Below, in pieces: positions 45,150 through 57,990 of a stretch of DNA of 64,000 bases. The DNA is taken from positions 15,056,534-15,120,533 of the forward strand of contig OX578145.1 of the NCBI GenBank assembly GCA_951213105.1, given 5' to 3'. Each line of letters starts with the position of its first letter. Positions within the stretch are counted from its first letter, which is position 1. This DNA comes from Amaurobius ferox. Lineage: Eukaryota; Arthropoda; Arachnida; Araneae; Amaurobiidae. The position numbers and the translations under genes were made by a program. Under the pieces are notes generated by a model. The model saw only the letters and a list, made by a program, of their open reading frames with translations, had not been told where the DNA came from and did no database searches.

Positions 45150-46406
45150 TGACGAGATTATGAAATCTCGTCACAACAATAGTTTAAAAGTGTGTATGAC
45201 TGTGGTCATTCTGTCTGTCTGTCTGTATGATTGTTCGCACGATAACTGCCGTAAAAATGACTTTATCAAAATGAAATTTGAGTATGTTGTTGAGACTGTC
45301 TATGGGACATATGGGAATGTAAATGAATAATATCATCCAATTAGTTTTGGATTGAACCCGGGTTGATTAAATGAAATACGTTGAACCCTACGGGATCTAG
45401 TTTTTCAAACATTTCTAAGCACAGTTAAAATTCACAAATTGCTTCGAAAATTTTAGGAAATATTCAAATCACCTAATAAAATATATGAAAAAAAATTCAG
45501 CAAAATATGTTCGGAAGTGTTTTAAATAAAAATTAAAATAATAATTACACCCATATTATATGAAAAAAGCACGTGACCCACTTCAAAATAAAATATGGCA
45601 TCCATCTTGTGTCAAAATCATGATGATTTTTAAAGTTCTTTTTAATTTATATTTAGTGTTATATGCGTCCTATTATTAAATATATGTTTAAATTATCCCA
45701 TATATTTAAATTATCCCAAAATATTGAAATTACCCCATAAAGTATATATAAAATTTCAGCAAAATATATTGACAGTTTTTTAAATAAATATAATAATTAC
45801 ACCCATATAATATGAAGAGATCACTTGAATCAATTGAAAATAAAATATAGGATCCATCATTTTTCCAGTGTCAAAATCATGATTTTTAAAGTTCTTTTAA
45901 ATTTATATTTAGTTTTGCATCCATCCTAAAATCGTTTTTCTTTTTGTGTATTTTCTGTGCATGTATATTTTGCGCCATCGTAATTACAACTTTTTTGAGT
46001 TTAAATGATCATCAAACTTTGATTATTTCTACAACGAAGCCTAATTTAAACGTATACAGAATGTAAACAAATCAAGCTGTAAGATGTTCAAGAATTGCTG
46101 AATTTTCTTAACGCACAATTATTTAGCTCTAGAATATAGGTGATATGAATGAAATATTCATTGATTTACATAGAGAAGCAGAAGATTTTATAGCATTGTC
46201 TTTTTCGATTTTAAGCATGGAGTTAGAAAGTACTTTTACCTCCATGGTTTTAAGTTTTTACGTAAAATAAACTATTGTAGTACTGTGATAATTTAAAACA
46301 TATTACCGCTCAATGTATCGCATTTGAAAGATATTTAAATAAATTTGCATATCAGTTGGAAAGTGTTCCATAATCAATACTTTATGTATGATTGATCTTT
46401 CTTGTT
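45150..46406 (+). mobile_element. H1-family element with a variant 5' hairpin
   Basis: The usual AACACTTT start is replaced by TGACGAGATT-ATGA-AATCTCGTCA (45150-45173). AAAAGTGTGTATGAC, the GTCTGTCTGTCTG tract and the GATAACTGCCG block follow. An internal segment around CCATATTATATGAA is duplicated (about 45550 and 45805). The 3' hairpin and CTTTCTTGTT are intact. Confidence 0.65.
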
Positions 46407-47225
46407 AATTCATCAAACAAGATCAAACCAGTGTAACTGACCTATTTTTTATCAATCGCACAACATGGTGTTTCCCCAGAGTAAAAGAATTTTTATGTTA
46501 GAGAAATATTACTGTAGTCATTCTTCTGGAAGTATCATTGAAGAATTTCCGAAGAAATACACATAAAACTACTAACTCTAAAACTACTAACACTTCAACA
46601 ATTATATGAGTTACCAAAACGTTTTTTAGAAACCGGATCTTTTGCAGACGCAAACAAAAACAGAGAGGTCTTCCATTGAAACTCGGGATAAATTGTCTGA
46701 AATAAAGACGACGTTGTTAAAACTTCTCAACAACACTTTTATAAAGGTGACTATAGAAATATTGTTCTAAAATAAAAATTATTTTACTGTGTGAAAACGG
46801 CATATTCTTTGATTGAAAAAGAAAGAGGTTTATAATCCCAGTCTGGTGTATTAAAAAGTGCAGACAATATTTCTGATATAGTCGTAGTATTTGTATATGT
46901 ATTTTTAATTATTTTTAGATTAAGGGTTCCCTAATTATGAGTATAATTGACCAGTATTTTTACATAGTTGTACGATATATGAAGATAAAAATACAGAATA
47001 TATGGGGATGAAAATAAATTGAAAGGCAAAATAATTTTGAATAATTAGAAATATTCTTTGTTGTTTCAGTTCTACTTTGCATTGCGCTAATAATTCATTT
47101 TTACAAATCGGGCAGTTTAAATAAATATTTTAAGCCTTTTCCCATAGAAATGCATACAATACAGGACTACTTATCTGATCCCAGCGCCACATGAATGATT
47201 TTTTCAAGCAATATGGACGTTTATT
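46407..47225. other. No supported feature
   Basis: AT-rich DNA without recognised repeats or exons. Confidence 0.4.
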
Positions 47226-48884
47226 ATTTTCCTTACGTACATAGTATAATGTACAAGGAAAGTATTGTGACGGGGTCGAAAATTTGAATTCGAGTTTTCG
47301 ACGGGAGAACACGTGTCAAGCATCCAAGAATCAAACATTTTTAAGGTGATGTGTGTGTGTGTGTGTGTGGAAGCGATATCTCAGGAACAAATGGAGCGAT
47401 TCGAACTAAATTTAGTGAAGAAATTAAAATCCGTGAACGCTGAAAGCCTATTGTTTTTAAACACAATCGAGTATTCAAAACTCCTAAATTTTCGAGTGAA
47501 ATTTAAAAAAAAACAATCAAAACCTTTAATAAAGTTACGCAAATCATCAGTTCTTAGGTAAATTTTTCTAAGAAAACGATTGACATAAACTTTAGAAGCC
47601 TAGCATGAACCATTCTCGAGATATTGCACACTTTTCAAATAAATGTATCACAAAATCACATAAAATAAGAAAAATATTTAATATTGTTAAATATGTCCAC
47701 TTTTAATATGTAATATCATGCGATAAATTTGGTGACATTATTCTCGTGGATCTAGCTCGTTCCAGTCATAAGAAAAGATACTTTGGGTAATACTTTTGTA
47801 TTTGAACGCCAGTAGTCAGTTATCTGTTACAAAAATAACTTATTTCTCCGTATATAACGCTTGACGAGATTTTGGCGACGAATTTTGCAAAATGCCGTAA
47901 ACTTGATTTTTTAAATTTTGCCAAATTAACGACAATGTCGCCAAATTGATACAAATGATGCTAAATCAATAAAAATTACGACAAATTACAAATTGACGAA
48001 AATTCAGTATTTTGGAAATAATATAAGTATCTACTACAAGAATAACCTATATTTCTGTCCGTAACGTTTGACAAAATTTTGAGGACGAATTTCTCAGAAT
48101 ATATCCAACTTGGTGACTTTTTAAATGTTACCAAATTGGCGAAAATGTCCCGCAAGTGATAAAAATTCGCCAAATTTATGAAATCGACGCTAAATCAATG
48201 AAATGACGACTAATTGTGTTCAATACCTTGGAAAGAACATAAGAGTTGACTATAAGAATAACCCATTTCTCCATCCGTCCTTCTGTCAGTAACACTTGGC
48301 CAGGAATTTAGCGGGATGTTTCCAAATTGGCGACTATTTTAAATGTTGCCAAAGTGACAAAAATGTCGCTAAATTGATAAAAACGACGCCAGATGGAAAG
48401 TAATGTTTCGCAAATTCTGGTTTTAGTCATATGACGGGCATACCTTCTTTATAAAAAATGATTTTCTCTCTGTTTGTCTGTAACACTTGCTGATGCATCT
48501 GGCGAACTTGGTAAATAATCTAGCAACGTATCGCCAGGCGATAGTTCACCCCAGATAGACGAAAATATCGTCAAAATTGCAAAAATAACGCTAAATTAAT
48601 GAAAATGACGCCTAATTGATAAATTATTTATTAAAATATTTTAATATATGAATTATGTCGCTTATTAAGGATGCTGCCAATATTAATAATTGTTTATGTA
48701 GAGTTGCGCGAAATATAAGTTAATTGGGTACATTGAAATAGTTTTACATGTTGTCATCCGGAAAATCGCCAAATGTACAATTCAACGTTTAACAGACAAC
48801 ACAGTAGATTTCATATGGCTGTAAAAGGAATAAATTCATTGCATTATATAAGAAAAGTAATGTGCTGCCCACATCAGATTTTTT
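47226..48884 (+). mobile_element. H2 element, 'GACGGGGTCG' subtype, expanded
   Basis: Start TTTTCCTTACGTACATAG...CAAGGAAAGTATTGTGACGG, TG tract at 47348-47370, end AAGAAAAGTAATGTG, CCCACATCAG and T's. It is ~700 bp longer than the copies at 9023 and 16427 because the block of GCCAAATTGA/AATGACG half-repeats and the ATAAGTATCTACTA... segment has been duplicated several times (47830-48620). Confidence 0.7.
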
Positions 48885-49214
48885 AATATGAAGTTTATGC
48901 TCCTTACTTGTATCTCCATAATTCTACTATTTAAAGTTTCACGAACATTATTGGCACTATTAATATGAATTTAAAATTTGATATGTTAGATTTTCCCCTT
49001 GCATTATATATTTTTGTTAGCATGAGTTCCAAGCAAACAAATTACAATTTCTTATGTCCAGTTCTATCACTTTTATATTTGGATATAAATGTACCATGGA
49101 TATAGAAGTATTCCTACTTCTATTACTATGATGTCTCCACCTCACAGACACACACACACACATGCAAAGATCCAACCTGATACCAAAAGCGTTCGAAACC
49201 GTGCATAGTTAGCC
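48885..49214. other. No supported feature
   Basis: AT-rich; a short CA tract at 49148-49162. Confidence 0.4.
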
Positions 49215-49583
49215 TCAAAATGTATATCTCCTCAAAACTTCGAATTTGAAATAGTCAGTGAAACAAATACTTTTCTGTAACTCTAGAATAAGAAACAAAA
49301 CCATCATTACAAATAATGCATTTCTCATAAGTTCTATGTGTATTGGAGTGAAGTGTATATTTTCAAGTTTGAACACACTCCATTCCTTTTCAATCTCCTT
49401 TCCTTTTAGAAAATTACTCGAACTTTTGTAAACAGAAGCAATTTCAGAAATGGATTTCGTAAATACGAGATGTGTTTCCGTGACTTTAGAATACGTAAAG
49501 GAGAGAAGCCTCAAAGTAACCACATGATTACTTGCACCGTTTCTGTTGTATAAAAGAAGCCCAATGCTGCCATCTGGGAACAC
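49215..49583 (-). CDS. Unrecognised 122-codon ORF, possible exon
   Basis: A minus-strand frame open for 122 codons in a stretch free of recognised repeats. The last third has a strongly hydrophobic helix (ALFVMMVLFLILELQ, about residues 89-103) preceded by a polar segment. Just inside the start the minus strand reads TGTGTTCCCAG|ATGGC, an acceptable splice acceptor, so the true coding part may begin at codon 4. The position of the hydrophobic helix near the C-terminus is reminiscent of the last membrane segment of arthropod chemoreceptors, but this is only a suggestion. No upstream exon was identified. Confidence 0.25.
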   Translation of the reverse strand: MFPDGSIGLLLYNRNGASNHVVTLRLLSFTYSKVTETHLVFTKSISEIASVYKSSSNFLKGKEIEKEWSVFKLENIHFTPIHIELMRNALFVMMVLFLILELQKSICFTDYFKFEVLRRYTF

Positions 49584-50670
49584 ATTTTAAATCGCGAATA
49601 TATTATTCTGAGGTAACATTTAGAAATTTTATTTTTTACCTTAATTTCTGAAATAATTTTACAATTGAAATTGCATATTTAAAAGGTAAGTGGAGTGTAA
49701 CTCGACTTTTACATACCACAAACCATTTTTAGTAGCTTTTTTATTTTCAAATTCTTTGAAGAATTTTTTTGAAAAATTGGTATCATGGGTCTACATGATT
49801 GCAATTATAGTCTGTTACCCTTCACTTTAAAAGGATTGTAAAACATCTTTTAATGGATACCATACTTAAGAATATACCCTAACACAGACAAGTAAGAAGG
49901 AGTAAAGGAGGGTTAACTTGCCCTCCGAAGGGATTAATGACGTCACGAACAAAAAAAATGTATCGCAGCTATCTTTCACAACGATGATTGAAACTATTAA
50001 GTCTCGTGATGAGTGAGTAAATAAAAGATTTTATGTATGATTATGTCAAATTTTGTCCTATGTTGTCACATTAAAAAATATAAAATTTCGAATACATTTC
50101 AAAGTTTTCACTCGAATTTAAAAAATATTATATCTAATTCTGGATTTTTCAATAACAAAGCCAGATTTATAGTTTTTTGAAAATACATCCATATTTGTGG
50201 TCACTATCGTGTGCACATGAAATCGACTAGACAGACAGACAGACAGGTGGGCATCACTCCAAAAATTGTCAAAATGTGTTCAGGAGGTCATAAAGCAAAT
50301 AGTGACATCTAAATCTCGAATTCGAAAATTTTCGTGTAACAAATATTTTTTATACTATATTGCATTGTATGAGCAAATAAAAATAAATCAATAAATTCAA
50401 GGTTTTATAAGTAAAATATACTCATGTCTCAACAGGCAATCTAAGCTACTGTGTTTTTGTTTCTCCTACATTTGAAGTAAATCAATCTCACATGCTCAGC
50501 CTTCAGATTTTAGAGCGAATGCAAAATGCAACTGATCCACCGATCTCTGGTCAATCACATCAAACATTTTATTCAAACCATGAATTTATATTTATTTAAT
50601 AATTATATAACGCGTTTTTATCTTTCTATACTCTCCAGAAGTCCCCTGTTGATCTAGAGGGGTGAATCGT
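49584..50670. other. No supported feature
   Basis: AT-rich, with a short (GACA)n tract at 50231-50246. Confidence 0.4.
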
Positions 50671-51345
50671 ATCAATCACTTGACAATCCCTTATAGTATT
50701 AATCATGAGCCAATCACTTAATCACTTATCGTATCAATCATGAGACAATCGCTTATCGCATCAATCATGATACAATCACGTATCGTATCAATCATGAGAC
50801 AATCACATATCGCATCAATCATGAGACAATCACGTATATCAATCATGAGACAATCACGTATCGTATTAATCATGAGACAATCACTTATCGCATCAATCAT
50901 GAGACAATCACTTATCGTATCAATCATGAGACAATCACATATCGCATCAATCATGAGACAATCACATATATCAATCATGAGACAATCACGTATCGCATTA
51001 ATCATGAGACAATCACTTATCGTATCAATCATGACCACAGTCACTTATAGTATTAATCATGAGAGAATCACTTATCGCATCAATCATGACCACAATCACT
51101 TATCGCATCAATCATGAAACAATCACTTATCGTATCAATCATGAGACAATCACGCATCGCATCAATCATGAGACAATCACGCATCGCATCAATCATGAGA
51201 CAATCACGTATCGCGTCAATCATGAGACAATCACTTATCGTGTCAATCATGAGACAATCACGCATCGCATCAATCATGAGACAATCACATATCGTATCAA
51301 TCATGAGATAATCATTTATCGTATCAATCATGAGACAAATTCGGA
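50671..51345. repeat. 27-bp minisatellite, about 25 units, with higher-order structure
   Basis: The unit is ATGAGACAATCAC(T/G)TATCGC plus ATCAATC. Some units are 24 bp. Variants recur in the same order about every five units (about 132 bp) in the first half. All lengths are multiples of three and the motif lacks stops, so frames stay open on both strands; that does not indicate a protein. Confidence 0.92.
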
Positions 51346-51714
51346 TTTTCGTTTCCAGCCCTCAAGAGCTGGAGGAAATAGAATTTTTTCATAAACATTT
51401 TGCAGACGCCCCCTCCTTGTTGACCTATAAACCGAGTCTTTGTACACTATTCACAGATCTTCTAGAATCCCTCTCACGACCCATACACCGAAACTTTGCA
51501 AACTTACAATATCGTCTATGGGACAGAACTTAACATATTCGGATTTTGCTATCTCACCAGGGAATAAAACTGGATTAAGTAAAACGTATTTCCAGACCTT
51601 CCAGAAGTCCCCCCCCCCTTCTTCGCGGCACAGAAGGCTGAAACTCTGCACACCCATAATATCGACTAACAAACAGAAATTAACTGAGCAAATTTCCATT
51701 TATGAAGCCAATTA
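51346..51714 (+). other. Unassigned sequence after the minisatellite
   Basis: Contains two related phrases (GAAACTTTGCAAACTTACAA near 51490 and GAAACTCTGCACACCCATAA near 51641) and a C-rich CCAGAAGTCCCCCC. The latter resembles CTCCAGAAGTCCCCTG on the left side of the array (50634), so the minisatellite probably lies inside a larger repeat. Confidence 0.4.
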
Positions 51715-51978
51715 AGTGACGTTAAACAACACTTATTAAAAAACAAATAACACTTATTATCTGAAATTTTGTACATCACCATATTAGTGCATGGGGTACA
51801 TTTTACTCATTGGAAATGTTTTTGTACGGGGCAGCATAAAAATTTTGTATTCCTTAAAATTTAATTCCCTTGAAAATTTTAATATATTTCATAAAATTTT
51901 GTACCTTTTTTTACGCAACTTCGTAGTTTATTATATTTAACGAATAAAAGCAGAAATCAATGTTTTGGGGACACCCTG
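51715..51978 (-). mobile_element. One end of a TIR element, CAGGGTGTCCCCAAAA type
   Basis: The plus strand ends TTTTGGGGACACCCTG before TA at 51979-51980, the reverse of a CAGGGTGTCCCC terminus. The interior is AT-rich and the opposite end was not found. The subterminal sequence differs from both other CAGGGTGTCC elements here, so this is a third family. Confidence 0.6.
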
Positions 51979-51980
51979 TA

Positions 51981-52165
51981 TGTGTGTTCAGTCATCACGT
52001 GAGAACGATTAAGTCGAATTTAATGAAATTTTGCGAATTGTCTTGAAATAGCCCACTTAAAAGTCAGTCCATGTTTCGAGTTTCTTGAACCAGGGGTTGA
52101 CGAGATATTAAAAAGAAACGAACCTCCCATAGAAATAGCATTATGCAGACGATATTTTTTGTCAC
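51981..52165 (+). repeat. Diverged fragment of the second Helitron family
   Basis: AATTTAATGAAATTTTGCG, TCTTGAAATAGCCCAC, CCATGTTTCGAGTTTCTTG and CAGGGGTTGACGAGATATT follow the order of the Helitron at 33819-34522 read on its own strand (ATTTCATGAAATTTGTC ... GTCTCGAGTTTCTACG ... CTCGAGATATTAG). Confidence 0.55.
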
Positions 52166-52269
52166 ATTTATTTGAACAAATTATAGCATGATACTCAGTA
52201 ATGCAATTGCATTAAATGTGTTTATACGGTAAACGAGTGTTATTAATTTTTCTCTTTAATAACAAAGAA

Positions 52270-52348
52270 ATGCTATAAGAAGAAAGATCAATCATACATA
52301 AAGCATTGATTAAGTCATAAACACTTTTCAACTATGTTGGAAAATGTT
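52270..52348 (-). mobile_element. 79-bp H1 derivative: both ends, no interior
   Basis: AGAAAGATCAATCATACATA and AAGCATTGATTA (3' hairpin end) join directly to AGTCATAAACACTTTTCAAC and TATGTTGGAAAATGTT (5' hairpin end). The ~1 kb interior, including the GTCT tract, is absent. Confidence 0.8.
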
Positions 52349-52826
52349 AAAAACACGTGAATCCAAAAAAAAAAATGCATAGTTAGTTCTGTCGTAAATC
52401 GTTACATTTTATAAATTCATCCAAAATAAAATGTAATTTCCTTTATGGTTTGAATTCGACACCATTGGCGTACTGCAGGTTTTAGGATTGCGCCATCTCC
52501 GTCCATTTTAAGTCTCTTCTACGCAGGCAGGAAGCTTCTGCCCTAAAGGAAATGTCGTGGGTACTGTTGGTCTCATCACCATCTTAATGAAAAGCAATCT
52601 TTATTTACAGGTATGTCCAAAGACTTCTAAATGTGATTATGTGTTATGACTTCTAAATGTGATAATAAACGTGCTATGTAACTCATGTTGTAAAAGTCGT
52701 TCATAAGTAACTATCCATTTCAAAATTTCTGTAGATTTCATTTGATTCAAAATCCTTCCCTGTTTAAAGAAATGGCGTTTAAACCTCTATTTCGTTCCCA
52801 ATTTCAAACAAATTATACGATATTTT

Positions 52827-53813
52827 AACACTTTTCAACATAGTTGAAAAGTATTTATGACTTTATGCATTCTAACTGTCTGTTTAGCACGATAACTGCC
52901 GTAAAAATGACTATTAAAATGGAATTTTAGTATTTCATTGAGCTGGTTTTGTGGGACATATGGGAATGAAAATGAATAATATCATTTTAAAAACATTTCT
53001 AAGCGAAGTTAAAATTCAGACATGACTTCGAAAATTTTAGGAAATTTTCTAATTATCACATAAAGTCTGTAAAAAACAATTTCAACGAAATATGATTGAT
53101 AGTTTTTTAATTAAAAATTGAAATAATAGTTACGCACATGTATATAAAGAGATCAAGTGATTCATTGCAGAAATAAGGCATCCATTCTTTTTTCCGTTGT
53201 GTAGGAACCAGTTCGTAAAGTTTATCTGGCAAATACTGACTTAAAGTTTTTGGTTGTACGGATGGGTGATCATGATATTTGAAGATCTTTTAAATTTATA
53301 TTTATCCGTTATAAAACAGCTTTATATTTTCATGTTATCTGTGTATCTAAATTCTGTATCAATGCAATTACAATATTTTTTTATTTTAAATGATCACTAA
53401 ACTTTGATTATTCCTATAACGAAGTCTAAATTTAATACCATAATATAGCATCCAGAATATAAACAAATACAACGATTGTAAGGCGAGTTATATAAAAATT
53501 TCTGATCGATAATTCGAGCAAAATTTACTCTGGAGTCTGGAATATAAGTGAATAGCATGAAATATTCGTTGATTTTACACATAGAAGCAGACGATTCATA
53601 TTTCGATGACGCATTTGAATAAAATTCATTTTGTTTAACTTGCATTTTCTTTTTAGATGCAGTTTAAAGTTTTCAAGTATCACACATTACTGTAGTACTG
53701 TGAAAATGTAAAAATATAAGCGCTGAATATATCTCATTTTAAATATGTTTAAATAACATTGCGTTTCAGTTGGAAAGTATTTCATAACCAATACATCATT
53801 GATATTTTTTGTT
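52827..53813 (+). mobile_element. H1-family element, degraded
   Basis: 5' end AACACTTTTCAACATAGTTG, only one GTCTG left of the microsatellite, then GATAACTGCCGTAAAAATG. The 3' end AACCAATACATCATTGATA has lost the middle of the hairpin. Confidence 0.6.
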
Positions 53814-56800
53814 GTACTTGTCGACGGCTGTCATGAACCTTGTGTTGTGTTTAATCTCTGTTAACACTTCCGTGGGGTCGACTGCAAAGTCACAACTTAA
53901 ATGGGTAGATGTCAAAAGGCCTAGTCACACTTCAACTTGTCAGATTTCTCAAACTATACTTAAGTCTGGCTTAGTTTAAAAAAAATATGGACTGGCGGCG
54001 ATAGTTTTTTAGACAGTGTTTAGACAATGTGCGAAATATTTGTAAATAAAATGTAAAACATGAAATGATAGTGTTAGCATCAGCTACCTTCATTCTATTT
54101 ACAAAAATTGCATATTGTTGTTTTTGACATATTTGGATGAAAGTTATTTCGGTCCCGGATCCGGCTGAGATCCAAGGCTGTCCGGATTGGTGTTCTACAT
54201 TTGAAAATGCCTTTTGGTTCGATAAATGGTATTGTCAGGTTGCGCCGATACGAAACTGTGCAGATGTAGACCATTTCTGATTTAGAATGTGTAATAGTAT
54301 CCTATATATCTTGTTAAAATAGTCACATTTCTAATCGTGTTTCTCATTTTTTTTAACTCGTCATTCTATGGCTCTCGTTTACAATGGACTTTAAAAACAA
54401 GTGTCAAGTATTCATTGAAATGTGTATTATTTGTCACGAACCCACCTCTGTACATGTAAAGAACGACTGGAAAAGAGGTTCTTTTCAATTTACCATGTTA
54501 CCTCTTCGAGATTAGATGGCCCAAATGACTGTTCTAGGAGTTGACCCGGTATCGCAGAAACTATCGGGGAGGGGGATAGCCGTGGAAGAACGAACACTTG
54601 CCTTCTGGACTCTCTCTTATGAACAGCTGAGAAAAGACAACGGGACTCGAGTCCGAGTATTATGATGCATGAATAATAATCCATTATCATAATTGTAAAT
54701 ATCAGTATATAGAAAAAATGTCACGTGATTCCATTAAAATGTGCGTAATAAGCTCAAAGAAAAGAATCCGCGAGTGGGTTGTATAAGCACGGGTCAGCCC
54801 GGAACACTGTTGATGTGTATTATCTCGATGAATGATTGTTTGAAGTAAATTGATTTCTCCGAAAAAAGGAACCCTTCATAAACTCTATTTCCTTGCGATA
54901 TAGTGGACAATTGGAATCATTTATGTTGGTGGATATAAAATTTACTTTTTGTGAGGCATTCAAATAAAATGTTCGTTGTCTCATTCTTGCATGTTATATA
55001 GAAATCCATCCACTCATTTTTTAGAAAGAAAAAAAATTGTTCTCTGAAAATTATCCCAGACTGACCGATTTTTTAAAGGATGGCCTAGAAAATATCCTAA
55101 ATGTTTAACGTACAGGGCCGAAGTATGCGAACCTTCTAAATATTTTGTTTAGATGGTCTTAGATCCAGCAAAATAAGATTATCTTGACTTGCCGGTCATT
55201 TATTAATATACACAAAGTAATTTCAATGTTTTGAACCATTTTCTTTCGAAAAAGTTTTTGTGCGAGCGAATTTTCGATTCCCTTTGCTAACTATCATTCG
55301 AAATATCTTCTAAATGATAAAGGGCGGATGTAAACGTAAGTGACCCAAGTACTCAGTGGAAATCGTTTGTTTCATCAAAGCTCCTAGTATTCAATTCATC
55401 GCAGAAATTATTCTGTTTTAAAAATGCTTCTATCTCAACTCCAACAATAAACAGTGATCGATTGACCTTCAGAACATATAATTTGATTTCGAAATTTCGA
55501 GATCGAGTGGATAGAAAGACGAATAACTCGAGTGATCGCAAACTCTCGACTTAAATAACAAGACACGAGAAAATGCGAAGCTTGAAAGTTGCATGAGGTT
55601 CTGCGAGATCGTCACTTGAAAGTACTTTCAATCATGTTATCTGAAATACATCAGATTAAAAACAGCGAACAAACTTATTTTTTACTTCTGCTCCGTCGGA
55701 CCAAAGTTATCGTCAACTTTTTATGAGTTGTTTATTATTTTAAGATGCAACGATGACCACCTTTTATTTCTTAATGATATCAAAGATACGGCAGGTATCA
55801 AGTATTCGCGAGAGTCAATGGATTCTGCTTTTAGTTTCGGAATCTCGGTATAGACAAAACTGTTTCTCATATTTTTATGGCGTTATTATTGGAGCAGAAT
55901 GTATAAGAAAATTGTAGGTTGTGCTTTATGAATGCATTCAAAGTCCTTTGTATTTTGAATTTCAGGTACAATTCCCAATCTTCTGCAATCGCGAGATGTA
56001 CCCGTCTCTCGCCGAATCGACAATTTCACCTCAGAAGCCAGATGACGTTGATTATCCTTTATTGACAAGGTATGTAACGCACTATATTTCATGAATACTT
56101 TTATAATATGGACCTCATAGCTTTGGAAGTCTTCCACGCGTGGCAGGGTTCTCAAACGGTTTTGAATTGAACCGGACACGAGTTCCGTTTTAAAAATTCG
56201 GACCAGAGTCTTTGAAACATGTATGATTGAAACTTAAGAGTGCCTAAAATTAGAGTGTTCATTATGCAAGATACTATGTAAAGATACGTGCTTCAGAAAC
56301 ATTAATTTTGAGCCTGACTCGGCTGAATGACATACACGGATCTTTGAGCGGGTTTTACATTTGAAGTTTTTTTTTCGAGCTCGAGCCAGTGTAGGACCAC
56401 TCATATGGTCAATTAAGACGAAGTCAAAGTATAAATTTTCATCTGATGTACATACATCGGAAAGGCCATTTTTGGAATATGACAACATTTGTAATATGTC
56501 ATATTTATCTCGTTCCGTAGGCACACTAATCAAACACCTATAATTTTCTGCCGTTACTCGTTGTTTCAAAGTATCCCTAGGCTATCTAGTATTTGAATGG
56601 GCTGATAAAGTACATTAAGCACGTTACAAAGGTCCCTAATATGCCCGGTATGTTTATTGTCTTAGTTCATTGTCTCTATGAATAAATGATTTTTCTTCTT
56701 TGAGTAGTATTTCTCATGATCTAACATTTTTTTTTTATCGAACTGATTTATTTCTCACGATCAACGAAAAATTATGCTTCCATTCAATTCTAAGTATATC

Positions 56801-57157
56801 TTTTAAACCTTAACACATACATTTAATATTACATACACTCTTTAAATATATTTCATCATAAAACTTTCTCAATTTTCTGAGCCATCCAAATGAAACGAAT
56901 AGAATGTCACCATCAAACTTCTATAGTTCGAACGTCTCATTGTTTTATAACTCGTCCCAATAATAAACGGTTCATTTTAAATGTACATTTCTTTTTGATT
57001 TCTGAAATTTGAACTCTAAATAACATTCAATGGAATCCTTTTCCTATTCCAAACACGAATATTCTTAGAAAGAAGTACGTCATCACTGCTTGATTGATTT
57101 CTTACAAGAGTTCACATAGTGTTGTAACTTTCGAGAATGAAGGTAGTGTATTCATTT
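53814..57157. other. Longest repeat-poor stretch; no gene recognised
   Basis: About 3.3 kb without known family ends. Minus-strand frames at 56234-56569 (111 codons) and 55886-56179 (97 codons) are the longest, but show no motif, and their flanking splice-like sequences are unconvincing. If a host gene other than the one at 44 kb exists in this window, an exon here would be the first place to look. Confidence 0.35.
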
Positions 57158-57990
57158 TTACTTTCCCTGCAATACATGGTAATGTATAGGGAAAGTATTG
57201 GAATCATGCCAAAAATCGCAACTCTAGTTTTCGAAGAATCTACACGTTTTGGGACCTCTAGAATACGAAATAACTATTTTTAGCATTTTTAGCATGTTTA
57301 ACGTGATCGTACTCCGCATGAACACAGCGGCAATTTTGGCAACAGAGGAAACCGAACCCGGGTCAACCGAGTGCAATTCCAGCGAGCTAACCATTGGTCT
57401 GCCGCTCCCCTTTTTTATAAAATTTGGTAGGTAAGTCACTTGGCTGTGACCCTGGTAATGATTAGTTTTTAGTACGATTCGGGATAAAAGAACCCGCCAT
57501 TTTTTACGAAATGGCCTGCATAAATCTCATATATCCAGTCTAGTTGAAATACTAATTGACTAAATTTCACAAAATTTGGTAAATAAGTTACTTGTGGGAT
57601 ATCCTGGTGTTGATTAGAATTTGGTACGATTCGGAAAAAAACCTGCCGTTATTCACGAAATCGCCCGCAAAAATCTCCCAAAAAATAAAGACTGCATATG
57701 CTCAAATTTATCAATTAAATACTTCTTTTATACTTTATTTTTTACAAGGAATAATATGACTAATCTTTTATACTCTAGGACAAACCCTTCTCTAGATATT
57801 TGAGATTTTTCGCATTTTTGTTACGCCACCTTTGGAAAAATGTCCAATTACCAAATAAAAACAAACTTGAATTAAAAGTGCAAATTTAATGTTATTTTGT
57901 ACAATTAAACTTCATTTTTCCTTAATTTCTTTAATTAAATTAATTTGAGTCCGCAGGGAAAATCATGTGCTGACCACATCAGATTTTTTT
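57158..57990 (+). mobile_element. H2-family element, interrupted by a SINE-1 piece
   Basis: A clear foldback start, TTTACTTTCCCTGCAATACA / ATGTATAGGGAAAGT, gives a ~12-bp stem. The end is GCAGGGAAAATCATGTG, CTGACCACATCAG, T's. The segment GATATCCTGGTG TTGATTAG is present at 57598, after a diverged tandem copy at 57440, so part of the interior is duplicated. Confidence 0.7.
57293..57410 (-). repeat. SINE-1 head and part of body
   Basis: CATGTTTAACGTGATCGTAC, CGGCAATTTTGGCAA, the B-box in reverse (GAAACCGAACCCGGG) and the head CTAACCATTGGTCTGCCGC. The 3' half of the SINE is missing. It replaces a piece of the surrounding H2 copy. Confidence 0.8.

Noticed and set aside
50718..51394. Repetitive proteins encoded by the 27-bp array on both strands
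   Set aside because: Unit lengths divisible by three keep several frames open at once; no start context, signal peptide or flanking exons.
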